DNA from: CAWDVK01 sp963805715
Lineage (GTDB): Bacteria; Actinomycetota; Actinomycetes; Streptosporangiales; Streptosporangiaceae
DNA length: 64,000 nt
Direction: 5' to 3'
Assembly (NCBI GenBank): GCA_963805715.1
Contig: CAWDVK010000002.1
Span: forward strand, 202,241-266,240
Position numbers and translations under genes: made by a program. The stretch's first letter is position 1; each line of letters opens with the position of its first letter. Shown piece by piece: positions 16,726 to 24,174 of this stretch. Below the pieces are notes generated by a model, which was not told the DNA's origin, searched no databases, and saw only the letters and a list, made by a program, of their open reading frames with translations.

Positions 16726-16809
16726 CCCGGCCACGGGCCGGGAGCTATGGCAGGGTTCCGCGCAGTGACGCCGACCAGTTGGTCCTGGACGAGACGGCCG
16801 TGGCTCCGC
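16701..16809. repeat. dispersed repeat, copy 1
   Basis: A 109-base segment that recurs at 54144-54250 with about 14 differences by hand alignment (roughly 87% identity), including two single-base gaps. No frame stays open in both copies, so the match is at DNA level. The core is GGGCCGGCTGATCG and CCGGGAGCTATG. Nature unknown. Confidence 0.7.
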
Positions 16810-16874
16810 ACCTGATCATCGTCCTGGGCTGCGCTCCCGGCGCCATGGCGCCGTCGGGCCGAGGGACTGTGGTC

Positions 16875-18149
16875 TCATGTGGCCGTTGCGTCAGGACTGA
16901 GTGTCCACAGAGCTGAGATTGGCCAGGCGCGGAGCCGTTCTCCGAATGGGAGCGCCTGGCCCCCGGCGTAGAGCACGATTCCGGCGATGAGCTGGTCGCC
17001 GAGTCGCCGGGCGAGGCGCCGGATGCCGCGGAAGTCCTCGGACCGGACGGTTTCCGCGGCTTTGACCTCGCAGGCGATGACTTCCCCTGATGGCGCCTCG
17101 AGTACTGCGTCTACCTCGTAGTTGTCTCGGTCACGATAGTGGTAAAGCCGTACGGGCTGATCGGCGAGGGAGAGCTGGCGGGCCAGTTCGCCGAGTACGA
17201 AGGTTTCGATGAGCGGTCCGACGGGGGCGGCGGGATGCCGGGCGCGGCGCAGGCTCATTCCGGTGAGGTGGGCTGCGAGTCCGGAGTCGGTCAGGGTCAG
17301 TTTTGGCGTGGCGACGGCCCTGGTGGCGAGGTTGCTGGACCAGGCGGGGATGCGGCGTGTGACGAACAGCAGGTCGAGCAGGTCCAGGTAACGCTTGACC
17401 GTGCTGGCCGGAACTTGCAGTCGGCTGGCCATGGACGCCGGGATGGCGAGCGAGCCGGTCGAGGCAGCGACCAGGTTGACTAGGCGGCGCATGTCGGTGG
17501 GCCGCTCAATGTCGGTTAGCTGACGGACGTTGCGGTTGACCAGATCGGATATGTAGGACTCGAAGAAGCGGGCTCGACGGCCGGTATCGGTGCGCCGGAC
17601 CGCCTCGGGGTAGCCGCCGCGCAGTGCCCGCTCGAGATAGTCGTCACGTCGCAGGCCCGAGGTGGGCACGCGCAGGGAGACGCCGTGCTGAAGTACGGCG
17701 TCGACGAAGCCGTCAGGGCAGCGGTCTATCTCGCCCTGGGACAGGGGGTATAGCTCGATGGTTTCCGAGCGGCCGGGCAGCAGGTCGGGGATATCGCGTA
17801 ACCCGGTGAGCCTGGCCGATCCGGTGAGCAGGAACCGGCCCGGACGCGGATCGGTGTCGACCTCGTGCTTGATAGCCAGGAACAGATCTGGTGCGCGCTG
17901 TACCTCGTCGATGACGAGGAGGCCGCTGTGGCGGACGAAGAGGGCCGGATCTGCCAGCGCGGCCGAGCGGACCGGTGCCTCGTCGAGGAAGCGCAACTCC
18001 GAGCCGGGGAAGTCGGCCATTACGAGCCGGGCAAGGGTGCTCTTGCCTGTCTGCCGCGCTCCGTTGATGACTACGACGCGGGTGTCGGACAGGGCGGCGG
18101 TGACGGCCGTCTGCGCATGACGGGGGATGAGGCCGGTTGCCGGTTGCAC
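16875..18149 (-). CDS. AAA-type ATPase with DUF4143 domain
   Basis: A 424-residue ATPase. Walker A is GARQTGKST (residues 30-38), Walker B is LLVIDEVQRAPD (near 78-89), and sensor-like LLTGSARL follows. From about residue 200 a winged-helix part (ASRLQVPASTVKRYLDLLDLL) precedes the DUF4143 nuclease-like end containing FVLGELARQL, NYEVDAVLE and ACEVKAAE, a PD-(D/E)XK-like arrangement (E-x-D...E-x-K). These widespread proteins are of uncertain role; links to toxin-antitoxin or defence functions have been suggested. GTG start at 18149. Three 23-bp direct repeats lie 20 bases upstream and may be its operator. Confidence 0.85.
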   Translation of the reverse strand: MQPATGLIPRHAQTAVTAALSDTRVVVINGARQTGKSTLARLVMADFPGSELRFLDEAPVRSAALADPALFVRHSGLLVIDEVQRAPDLFLAIKHEVDTDPRPGRFLLTGSARLTGLRDIPDLLPGRSETIELYPLSQGEIDRCPDGFVDAVLQHGVSLRVPTSGLRRDDYLERALRGGYPEAVRRTDTGRRARFFESYISDLVNRNVRQLTDIERPTDMRRLVNLVAASTGSLAIPASMASRLQVPASTVKRYLDLLDLLFVTRRIPAWSSNLATRAVATPKLTLTDSGLAAHLTGMSLRRARHPAAPVGPLIETFVLGELARQLSLADQPVRLYHYRDRDNYEVDAVLEAPSGEVIACEVKAAETVRSEDFRGIRRLARRLGDQLIAGIVLYAGGQALPFGERLRAWPISALWTLSPDATAT

Positions 18150-18168
18150 CCCGCAAGCCTACCCTGTC

Positions 18169-18237
18169 TGTGGTTGATCTGCCGAGTATTGTGTGGTTGA
18201 TCTGCCGGATAGGTTGTGGTTATCTTGCCGATAGGTG
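18169..18237. promoter_or_regulatory. three 23-bp direct repeats upstream of the DUF4143 ATPase
   Basis: TGTGGTTGATCTGCCG occurs at 18169 and exactly at 18192, and the variant TGTGGTTATCTTGCCG at 18215. The period is exactly 23 bases, about two helical turns, so a protein could bind all three on one face. They start 20 bases before the GTG of the minus-strand ATPase. An operator array or iteron-like site is inferred. Confidence 0.65.
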
Positions 18238-18461
18238 CATGACCGGTCCGCCACGCTGCTGACCTACCGGCAAGTTCCGCAGCGGCCCTGGCCCACTGGC
18301 CCCGCCGGAGTGCTATCGCTGTTGGCGTGCCGCCGCCGAGTCAACCAAGTTCGCCAGGCTAGCTCGGTGAAATCCACCGATCCCCATCCATCACCAGGCC
18401 CGCTGCGCTCGTACACCAGGGGGCCCTCTACGGCAGCGGGGGAACGGCGCTCGAGCTCGGA

Positions 18462-18734
18462 ATGGAGCAGGCGGCCCCTGGGCAAGTTGGCGTTCGGGGT
18501 CAGGCGCAGCTGGAGCGCGTCACCGACGATCTCGCGGCTAACGGACTGGTGGACTTCTCGCTCCGGCGGGCGGCGCGGGCGGCCGGCACCACGCACAAGG
18601 TCCTGCTCTATTACTTCGATGGCGCCGAGGACCTGCTGGCGCAGGTGGTTGCCCAGTTGCGCGAGCGCCGCATCGGCAGCGGGCCTCAAGCTGCTGATGC
18701 TGCCCGGCCCGGGCCAGGTAAGCGATGCTCATGA
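18462..18734 (+). pseudogene. TetR-family regulator, DNA-binding part only
   Basis: The fragment contains LERVTDDLAANGLVDFSLRR, AARAAGTTHKVLLYYF and DGAEDLLAQVVAQLRERR, a complete TetR helix-turn-helix with the usual YYF after the recognition helix. About 80 residues remain of the usual 190-200. The ligand-binding domain is missing: the frame runs into unrelated Gly/Pro-rich sequence and stops at 18734. Without its dimerisation domain it is probably inactive. Confidence 0.65.
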
Positions 18735-18857
18735 TCTGCTCCCATCACGCTCGCTTGCCCGCGAGCGCTCATCGCTGGACGATTGAATCTGGACATGGCC
18801 CCGGCGGTCAACGGTCGTTGATTCAGCGACAGGCCGGGCGCATGACGGGAGAGCCAG

Positions 18858-19736
18858 ATGTCAGGCATGCCCACCTCTCAGGTCCCGGAACCTGAGAGCC
18901 CGTTAGCCGGGAGCCCGCCTCCCAGGCCACCGGAGGACGCGCCGCTGTTGCCGGCCAAGCACAAGCGATCGAGCGGGAAGAAGATTCTGACGCCGCTCGT
19001 CCTGGCCGTCCTCGGCCTGCTGCTATTTCTGTTGGTTATCATTTTCTATCCGTCAGCAGTGACCGATGTTCGCACGCCTCCTTATTCTCGCCTGGGTTTA
19101 GAAACTAGATTTCCCATTGCGCTTATCGGTCTCACCGTCGTCCAGGTATCTCCAGCCATAGCTGAGATGAAGATCTCGGTTGAGCTGCCTGCCGGTACTA
19201 CGGCCCCGCCTGCGGGTCCGCCGGCGGCCCTGGTAGTGGCCCCGGCCCTCGGGACTGCCTTCCGGGATTGCCCTGCCCCTTTCTGCCTGACCGTTCCAGG
19301 GCCGTTGCCAGGATCTGAGTGGGGCATGACACTGGCCTTCAGTTCTGTTGGCGGCTCGCCTGGGAAGGCGACTGTCGATTTCTTTGTGAAGGCCCGCAGT
19401 TTCGGCGTCGCCTACAACGGCATCACCGCGTCGGCTGCGATCCCGGAATTCATCTACCGGGGTCCCGGGACACCGATCTTCCTGGTCGGGTACGACATCC
19501 CGTCAGCCGCGAGCTATGACTGGTCCTCGTTCCCAACTGCGGCGGTCAACAACCGCACCGCCAGCTGGCAGGAGGATCTGACCACCGTTGATTCGCCGGG
19601 CCGGGCAGCGGTCGGCATCAACCCCGCCGGACAGGCGAACCATGACAACAAGACGTTCATCGCCGGGGCGCTAGTCGGCCTCGCCGGCGCGGCGATACTC
19701 TCCGCCATCCAGGAAGCCCTGCACGCGAGCGACTGA
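18858..19736 (+). CDS. membrane-anchored protein of unknown function
   Basis: A 292-residue protein. A Pro-rich cytosolic start of about 45 residues leads to a strong membrane helix at about 46-66 (LVLAVLGLLLFLLVIIFY). An extracytoplasmic beta-rich domain of roughly 190 residues follows, with one Cys pair (FRDCPAPFCLTV), and a C-terminal hydrophobic helix near 268-285 (AGALVGLAGAAILSAI). No family is recognised. The ATG at 18858 follows GGGAGAG at good distance. It is a stand-alone gene with no same-strand partner nearby apart from the small frame at 19783. Confidence 0.7.
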   Translation: MSGMPTSQVPEPESPLAGSPPPRPPEDAPLLPAKHKRSSGKKILTPLVLAVLGLLLFLLVIIFYPSAVTDVRTPPYSRLGLETRFPIALIGLTVVQVSPAIAEMKISVELPAGTTAPPAGPPAALVVAPALGTAFRDCPAPFCLTVPGPLPGSEWGMTLAFSSVGGSPGKATVDFFVKARSFGVAYNGITASAAIPEFIYRGPGTPIFLVGYDIPSAASYDWSSFPTAAVNNRTASWQEDLTTVDSPGRAAVGINPAGQANHDNKTFIAGALVGLAGAAILSAIQEALHASD

Positions 19737-19782
19737 CCCTGCCTCCCGGCGCGCCGAACCCGGGTGATGCTGACGATCAGTC

Positions 19783-20085
19783 ATGGGCCATTCGATGCCC
19801 GCACTTCTCAACGAGCACCTCACGGCAGCGGTGAGCTCGCTGCGCGAGGCCCTGCGCGCCCGCGACCTGCCGGCGCTGTCGGGCGTCTCGAAGGAAGCCG
19901 CGGCCATGGCCGCCGGCTACCTGGAGCGGCACCGCCTGGGCGAGTCCCGCCCGGACCGGTCCGTCACGCTGACCGCGGCCGGCCGCGCCGCGCAAGATTG
20001 CGGGTATGCACGCCAGGCGGAGAAGGCCATTCGCCGGTTTGAGCTGAGCTCTATCGATGATTCAGCCAGAACGCCAGCCCTCTGA
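19783..20085 (+). CDS. small hypothetical protein
   Basis: A 100-residue frame. Helical stretches (LLNEHLTAAVSSLREALRAR) are followed by AAAMAAGYLERHRLGESRPD and a short strand (SVTLTAAGRAAQ), which faintly resembles a winged-helix ending (strand LTAAGRA as in MarR-type regulators). The C-terminal 25 residues overlap the opposite-strand serine-hydrolase remnant. No ribosome site is obvious at 19783, and an alternative ATG lies at 19795. It may be part of a lost regulator. Confidence 0.35.
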   Translation: MGHSMPALLNEHLTAAVSSLREALRARDLPALSGVSKEAAAMAAGYLERHRLGESRPDRSVTLTAAGRAAQDCGYARQAEKAIRRFELSSIDDSARTPAL

Positions 20086-20385
20086 ATCTACGCCACCGGG
20101 AATAGGCGCGGAATCGTCATACGGCTCGCGCGTATAGACGAGCGCGCCAACACTGAGGTGACTGAGGGTGCCATCCGGCCGAGTCACGACATGAAGCGTC
20201 TCGCCGGCGTGGTAGCCGTTGCTGCCGGTCCAGGTTCCCTCCGCCGTCGGGAATCGGGCAGGCGCCTCGTCCGTCGCAAGCGAGGTCAGGGACAGTTCAT
20301 TGTTGGCGTGTACTCGAAGTATCTGCGGGGTGGGTCCCCAGTACCAGGTTCCAGCCAGGGAGAGCGCCGCCGGATCACTCAGCGC
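20062..20385 (-). pseudogene. C-terminal domain of a serine hydrolase (DUF7586-like), remnant
   Basis: About 105 residues match the lipocalin-like domain that ends many actinobacterial beta-lactamase-fold hydrolases: LAGTWYWGPTPQILRV, FPTAEGTWTGSNGYHAGETL and LVYTREPYDDSAPIPGGVD. The catalytic domain is missing. The sequence in front switches directly to IS66 transposase sequence, so an insertion or deletion event removed the enzyme part. Confidence 0.6.
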
Positions 20386-20690
20386 GTCCTCGAACCCGGC
20401 GGTGACTAACGCCGCGTCGAGCGGACCAGGCACCGCGACACGAACCCCGCGGAGACCGGTGCCTTCAGCAGCGCGCCCATCAGGTCCGCAGCCCGCCCGG
20501 CTCCGATCACGTCTGTGCTCGCCAGCAGCGTTGCCGCATCGGTCACGTCCGGCCCGTAGCAGACCGGGCCCCCGGTTACCCCCGCCGGGGCCGGCGCGGT
20601 CGTGACCTGCCCGCACCCGCAGGTGCGGCTCATCATCTGGTACCCGGTCACCGTCAGCGCGGCTGGCGGGATACCGAGCACCGGCACGGC
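20386..20690 (-). pseudogene. IS66-family transposase fragment
   Basis: Recognisable pieces are VTVTGYQMMSRTCGCGQVTT, VCYGPDVTDAATLLASTDVI and ADLMGALLKAPVSAGFVSRC, the zinc-finger and central region of actinobacterial IS66 TnpC-type transposases. A one-base shift near 20430 puts the natural continuation LDAALVTAGFEDAL into another frame, which then fuses to the serine-hydrolase remnant. About 100 of some 500 residues remain. No terminal repeats are seen. Confidence 0.65.
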
Positions 20691-20696
20691 AGAAGC

Positions 20697-20918
20697 GTGA
20701 ACAAGGACTTCGCTCACCTGCAGCCCGGCGACACGCGTTTCCTCGCGCTGGACACGTTGGGCCTGTCGGCGGCAGCGCAGGACATACTCCGCACGGCCGC
20801 GAAGGCGCGCAACTGCGCGCTGCGACTGGATAGCACGGACCTGTGTCAGCGCCACAGCCGGCCGCGGCAGAGGCTGGCCGACCCACCGCGTCTGGCTGCC
20901 GCCCGTTACCCCAGGTGA
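20697..20918 (+). CDS. short hypothetical frame, doubtful
   Basis: A GTG-started frame of 73 residues with an orderly beginning (FAHLQPGDTRFLALDTLGLS, AAAQDILRTAAKARNCAL) and an Arg/Pro-rich end. It lies head-to-head with the IS66 remnant. No ribosome site or family is recognised. It may be a real small gene cut at its 3' end, or chance. Confidence 0.25.
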   Translation: MNKDFAHLQPGDTRFLALDTLGLSAAAQDILRTAAKARNCALRLDSTDLCQRHSRPRQRLADPPRLAAARYPR

Positions 20919-21067
20919 ACGGGCGCAGCGAAGACCATGAACGGCGCGGACCGGCCGGGCGAGTACTCCGTCACGTCCTCCGCAGCACGCCCACGTCCCC
21001 CAGTCGGGCCCGGCCCGGTGGTCATCCCGGCTCCGGGCTATCGTGGCTGGGGCAGAGAGGAGCCCGG

Positions 21068-21379
21068 ATGTCATCGACGCCAGAGCCCGCGCACCTCAGC
21101 AACCATCACCGCAACACGCTGCGCCAGATCTTCCAGCACCCCGTGAGCCACAACATCGAGTGGCACGCCGTGGTCTCCTTGCTCGAGGCGATCGGCTCGG
21201 TCGTGGAGCACCACGATGACATGGTTGCCGTTACAGTCGGGGCTGAGACCGAATTCTTCAACGTCCCCGCACACAAGGACATCGACACCCAGACGGTAGT
21301 CGACCTGCGCCGGATGCTGACCAGCGCCGGCTACGGACCCGATGCAGAGGAAGCCGAGGCCACAGGTCAGCAGGACTGA
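21068..21379 (+). CDS. HicA-like fold small protein
   Basis: A 103-residue protein. The pattern WHAVVSLLEAIGSVVEHHDD, then strands VAVTVGAETEFFNVP, then AHKDIDTQTVVDLRRMLTSA resembles the double-stranded-RNA-binding-like fold of HicA toxins (helix-strand-strand-strand-helix with a P-x-HK turn). The GSH catalytic motif of true HicA RNases is not evident, and no HicB antitoxin follows, so toxin activity is doubtful. The N-terminus (LSNHHRNTLRQIFQHP) is conserved in similar actinobacterial proteins as far as can be recalled. The ATG at 21068 is preceded by AGAGGAGCCCGG, a good ribosome site. Confidence 0.7.
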   Translation: MSSTPEPAHLSNHHRNTLRQIFQHPVSHNIEWHAVVSLLEAIGSVVEHHDDMVAVTVGAETEFFNVPAHKDIDTQTVVDLRRMLTSAGYGPDAEEAEATGQQD

Positions 21380-21499
21380 CAGGCGACATGCGCGCGTCGG
21401 CGGCGCGCACCCACACGGGCCTGTACCGCTCCAAAACCTGGCGCGGGGACCGTAACCTGCTGCCTGGCTGAACAGGCACATCCGCCAGGCTCACGGTTC

Positions 21500-21982
21500 G
21501 TGGCTCCTTCGCCTGCTCTGCCGGATTCGGAGACCTACACCTCCTGCTTCGACTCGATCGCCGGCTACGTCGGCGAGGGCGGCGCACCGATCGCGACGCA
21601 CCTCACCTGGGCGCGCTGGGGTCAGCGGAGCGCTTACGCCACCGGCAAGATCGAGGCCCGTCGGCTACCCATCCGGCGTACGAATGCCCCTACTACGCCC
21701 ACCCCGGCGACGTAACGCTGTACCGCGTCCAGGTCCGCGACAGCGTCCGGTACTTCTCCCGCATGATCTGGGCCTGCCAGGCACGCGGCAAGGAGCAGCG
21801 CGCCTACTGTCAGGTGACCAGCCACGGATTCTGGCCTAAGCCCGGCCCGACCGACCGCGCCAAGCGGCCGCGCACCACTGCTGTTCAATCTCGATCCGTC
21901 GACGCCTGCCAGACCGAGCCGAGTTGCATGATCGCCCGCCCCCGGCATGCGCGCTCTTGCCGCGGTGGGCGCGTGCCGAGCT
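21500..21982 (+). pseudogene. hypothetical protein gene split by a frameshift
   Basis: One frame reads SIAGYVGEGGAPIATHLTWA and RWGQRSAYATGKIEAR, then becomes nonsense near 21660. A second frame resumes YECPYYAHPGDVTLYRVQVR and SVRYFSRMIWACQARGKEQR, ending AYCQVTSHGFWPKPGP. Codon use in both halves is coherent. The joined protein has several Cys and aromatic residues but no known family. The cause may be a single-base read error. Confidence 0.35.
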
Positions 21983-22066
21983 AGGTGACCGGGGCACCTG
22001 GCTGCCCGCCGTACCCGCGGAGCGCGAGGGCGCTCTGCGGTCCTTTGCTGGCGTTGCAGGGCACGG

Positions 22067-22798
22067 TCAGGCGGCGTAGGTGCGCAGGGCGTGCAGCGCT
22101 GTGGTCCCGTGCGGGCCGGTGGCGCGCAGTCCGGACTTGCCTGGCGGGAGCCGCTGCGCGGCTACCCGGCAGAACGCTCCCGCCGGGCCGGTGATCGCAG
22201 AATCGGCGCCGGGCGGCCCGTACCGCCACCGGGCCGTGCCATCGGGCGCCGTCAGCTCGCAGAACACCTCCTGCGGCTGTTCCCCGGCCAGGACGAGGGA
22301 ATAGGGCAGTGAGCGATGCGCCAGCCAGGCGATGTGGGACAGCCGCGCCGTATCAGGGAAGCTGATGCCCAGAGGCCCGGTGATATCCAGGCCGTGCGAC
22401 CAGTGCTCAGCCAGCCGCGTGGTCGCCAGGGTGGCCGGCTTCAGCGGTGCGTCCACCCATGGCAGGGGCCGTTGCGGGTCGGCTGCGCGCAGCGCTGTCA
22501 CCGCGGCGAGCCGGGCCTCGCGCCACCGCCGGAAGACCGACGCGGGCGCCGTCCGTTCCGCCTGTACCAGCTGGTCCATGACCTGATCCAGCGCGGTCCC
22601 CGATACCGTGAGGACGCCCGGGCTGGCGCCGGCGATGCTGGCGGCCACCGCCTCCTCGGTCTGGGCAAGGTGGAGCACGACATCGGCGACCGTCCACCCG
22701 GCCGCCCCCGACGGGGACGCCCACTGCGCCTCATCCAGGCCGCCCAGGATGTTCTCCAGCCTGTCCTGCTCGGCCTCGAGATCATCGAAGATCACCAT
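22067..22798 (-). CDS. TIGR03084-family metal-binding/DinB-like protein
   Basis: A 243-residue four-helix-bundle protein related to mycothiol-dependent maleylpyruvate isomerases. The metal-site helix is WTVADVVLHLAQTEEAVAAS with the first His, followed later by TTRLAEHWSHGLDI with the second His pair. A small C-terminal sterol-carrier-like domain is suggested by WRYGPPGADSAITGPAGAFC and the final LHALRTYAA. These proteins are cytosolic and probably handle thiol-dependent chemistry; the substrate is unknown. The start MVIFDDLEAEQ at 22798 fits the family; an upstream start would add 27 low-complexity residues. Confidence 0.85.
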   Translation of the reverse strand: MVIFDDLEAEQDRLENILGGLDEAQWASPSGAAGWTVADVVLHLAQTEEAVAASIAGASPGVLTVSGTALDQVMDQLVQAERTAPASVFRRWREARLAAVTALRAADPQRPLPWVDAPLKPATLATTRLAEHWSHGLDITGPLGISFPDTARLSHIAWLAHRSLPYSLVLAGEQPQEVFCELTAPDGTARWRYGPPGADSAITGPAGAFCRVAAQRLPPGKSGLRATGPHGTTALHALRTYAA

Positions 22799-23202
22799 GC
22801 CAGGAGTATCACGCCCCCCGCCCAGCCCGCCAGGCACCGCGTCCCGCCAGCCCCGCACTCCAGGCCGCTCCGCGAGCATCTCCTGCCTTCGGCCCTGCGG
22901 GATGCTCCGGGGTGGCGGCTAGCCCCGCAAGGCGATGAGTCCAGCGTGAACCGCTGGGAGCTTCTGAGTGCCAGCGACTGGCCGAGGCATTCGAGTCAAC
23001 CTCATCCAGGCCGGCTGCCTGGCATCTCAACGGGTCACAAGGAACCCGGGCCCGTTTCCGGCAAGGCCGGCGAGTCGGTCACATCCGCCGCCTCGATATC
23101 TCCCGATGACCTCTGGTATCGCGGCCAACTTCAGCGGGTCGCGGGTCCTCTCGCGAAACGGAAGAGCTTCGGCGCAGCCTTCTTGGCGTGGGCTGGACCT
23201 TC
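22799..23202. other. no supported gene
   Basis: Open frames on the plus strand run through this stretch, but they are mirror frames of the neighbouring minus-strand gene and carry no motif or ribosome site. It must contain the promoter of the TIGR03084 gene. Nothing else is seen. Confidence 0.3.
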
Positions 23203-23628
23203 TCACCTCCAGTGCTTGGTGTAGGGCGGCACGCATCCGATCGCCGGATCCGCCGACAGGCTCACTGTCATCGAGTCCCAGGGCTCCATGCTGGGCGAGC
23301 CGGGCGGCGGTGTCGGCTTGAACTGGGTCACCGTGAAGCTGCAGACGCCCACCGAGTACCAGAACCACTGGCCGGCCCCGCCGATCCGCTTCGTCGCGAT
23401 CAGCTTCCAGCCATGCGAGGTACTCCGGTAGCCGGCCGCAGTCACGGTCGCAAGATCCGTCTGCTTGCGGGTGGCCGTCAGCACCACCTTGAAGTTAGAC
23501 AGCGTGGTCACGGCGAGCTGGCGCTGCTGGGGATGGGTGGCAGCAGCGCTGGCGGAGCTGGCCAGGGGCAGCAGAGCCAGCAGGCTCACGGCGGAGGCGG
23601 CGGCTGCGCGCCGCAGGGAAATGTTCAT
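23203..23628 (-). CDS. secreted protein of unknown function
   Basis: A 141-residue protein with a classic signal peptide: ISLRRAAAASAVSLLALLPL, cleavage likely after ASSASAA near residue 28. The mature part of about 110 residues is beta-rich (FKVVLTATRKQTDLATVTAA, WKLIATKRIGGAGQWFWYSV) and has two Cys (GVCSFTV and AIGCVPPY) that probably form a disulfide. No known domain. The start at 23628 is picked because the signal sequence begins there; the frame is open for another 140 codons upstream but without sense. A 540-base region in front holds its promoter. Confidence 0.75.
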   Translation of the reverse strand: MNISLRRAAAASAVSLLALLPLASSASAAATHPQQRQLAVTTLSNFKVVLTATRKQTDLATVTAAGYRSTSHGWKLIATKRIGGAGQWFWYSVGVCSFTVTQFKPTPPPGSPSMEPWDSMTVSLSADPAIGCVPPYTKHWR

Positions 23629-24174
23629 CTTGGGTGGCCTTCCTGGTGTTCCGGTTGGAGGCGCGAGCAGGAGAAGCGGCTCGTCAGTTCCCGTGCGCGA
23701 GGCTGCGGCACTCCGATTCGAGGCGCGCCGGCCAGCGCTGGCTGCGAGTTTCATGGCGGGGTCTCCGGTGTCTGGGAATGGATGTCCCATTCCCTTAAGG
23801 ACATCTCGGCTCGGCTGGTACCACAAGGGGAGGGTTCCCCCCTGCGGCCTGATCCTGATGTGATGTTCCTCGACGCGCCCGTGGGCCGGGCCCGCAGGCG
23901 ATGTCTGGGTCAACTGAGTGCTCTGCGGGCCTACTGGGCTCGAGTGAAGTAGCCGATGAGAGCACGGCCAGGATGGTGAAATAGATTCTGGGCAACCCGC
24001 CCGTCCGGCGCCACCGTGCGTTGGACGTGGTCTGGTCCGACTTCGGTCACGACAGGTCATGACACCTGCTGGCTAAGGGTCGCCCCGGATAATGGGTACG
24101 CCGCTGGCCGGCCTGGCAGGGGGAATGATCCCGCTGGTCAGCTGCGGGCAGGCAGTCGGCGGGGAAGGGCAGGC
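23629..24174. other. no supported gene
   Basis: A divergent region between the secreted protein (minus) and the oxoprolinase (plus). The plus-strand frame of the oxoprolinase is open in part of it, but family comparison places the start at 24175. No promoter element or inverted repeat could be pinned down. Confidence 0.3.

Larger units (their letters stand above)
16463..16874. other. stretch of remnants, no intact gene
   Basis: About 410 bases with a short start-like fragment at 16609 and a dispersed repeat at 16701-16809, both listed separately. No complete frame or promoter is evident. Confidence 0.4.

Noticed and set aside
16700..16760. A PQQ-type beta-propeller repeat (IGLDPATGRELW)
   Set aside because: The motif is in a single 20-residue frame that stops at once, and the second DNA copy at 54144 does not preserve it.
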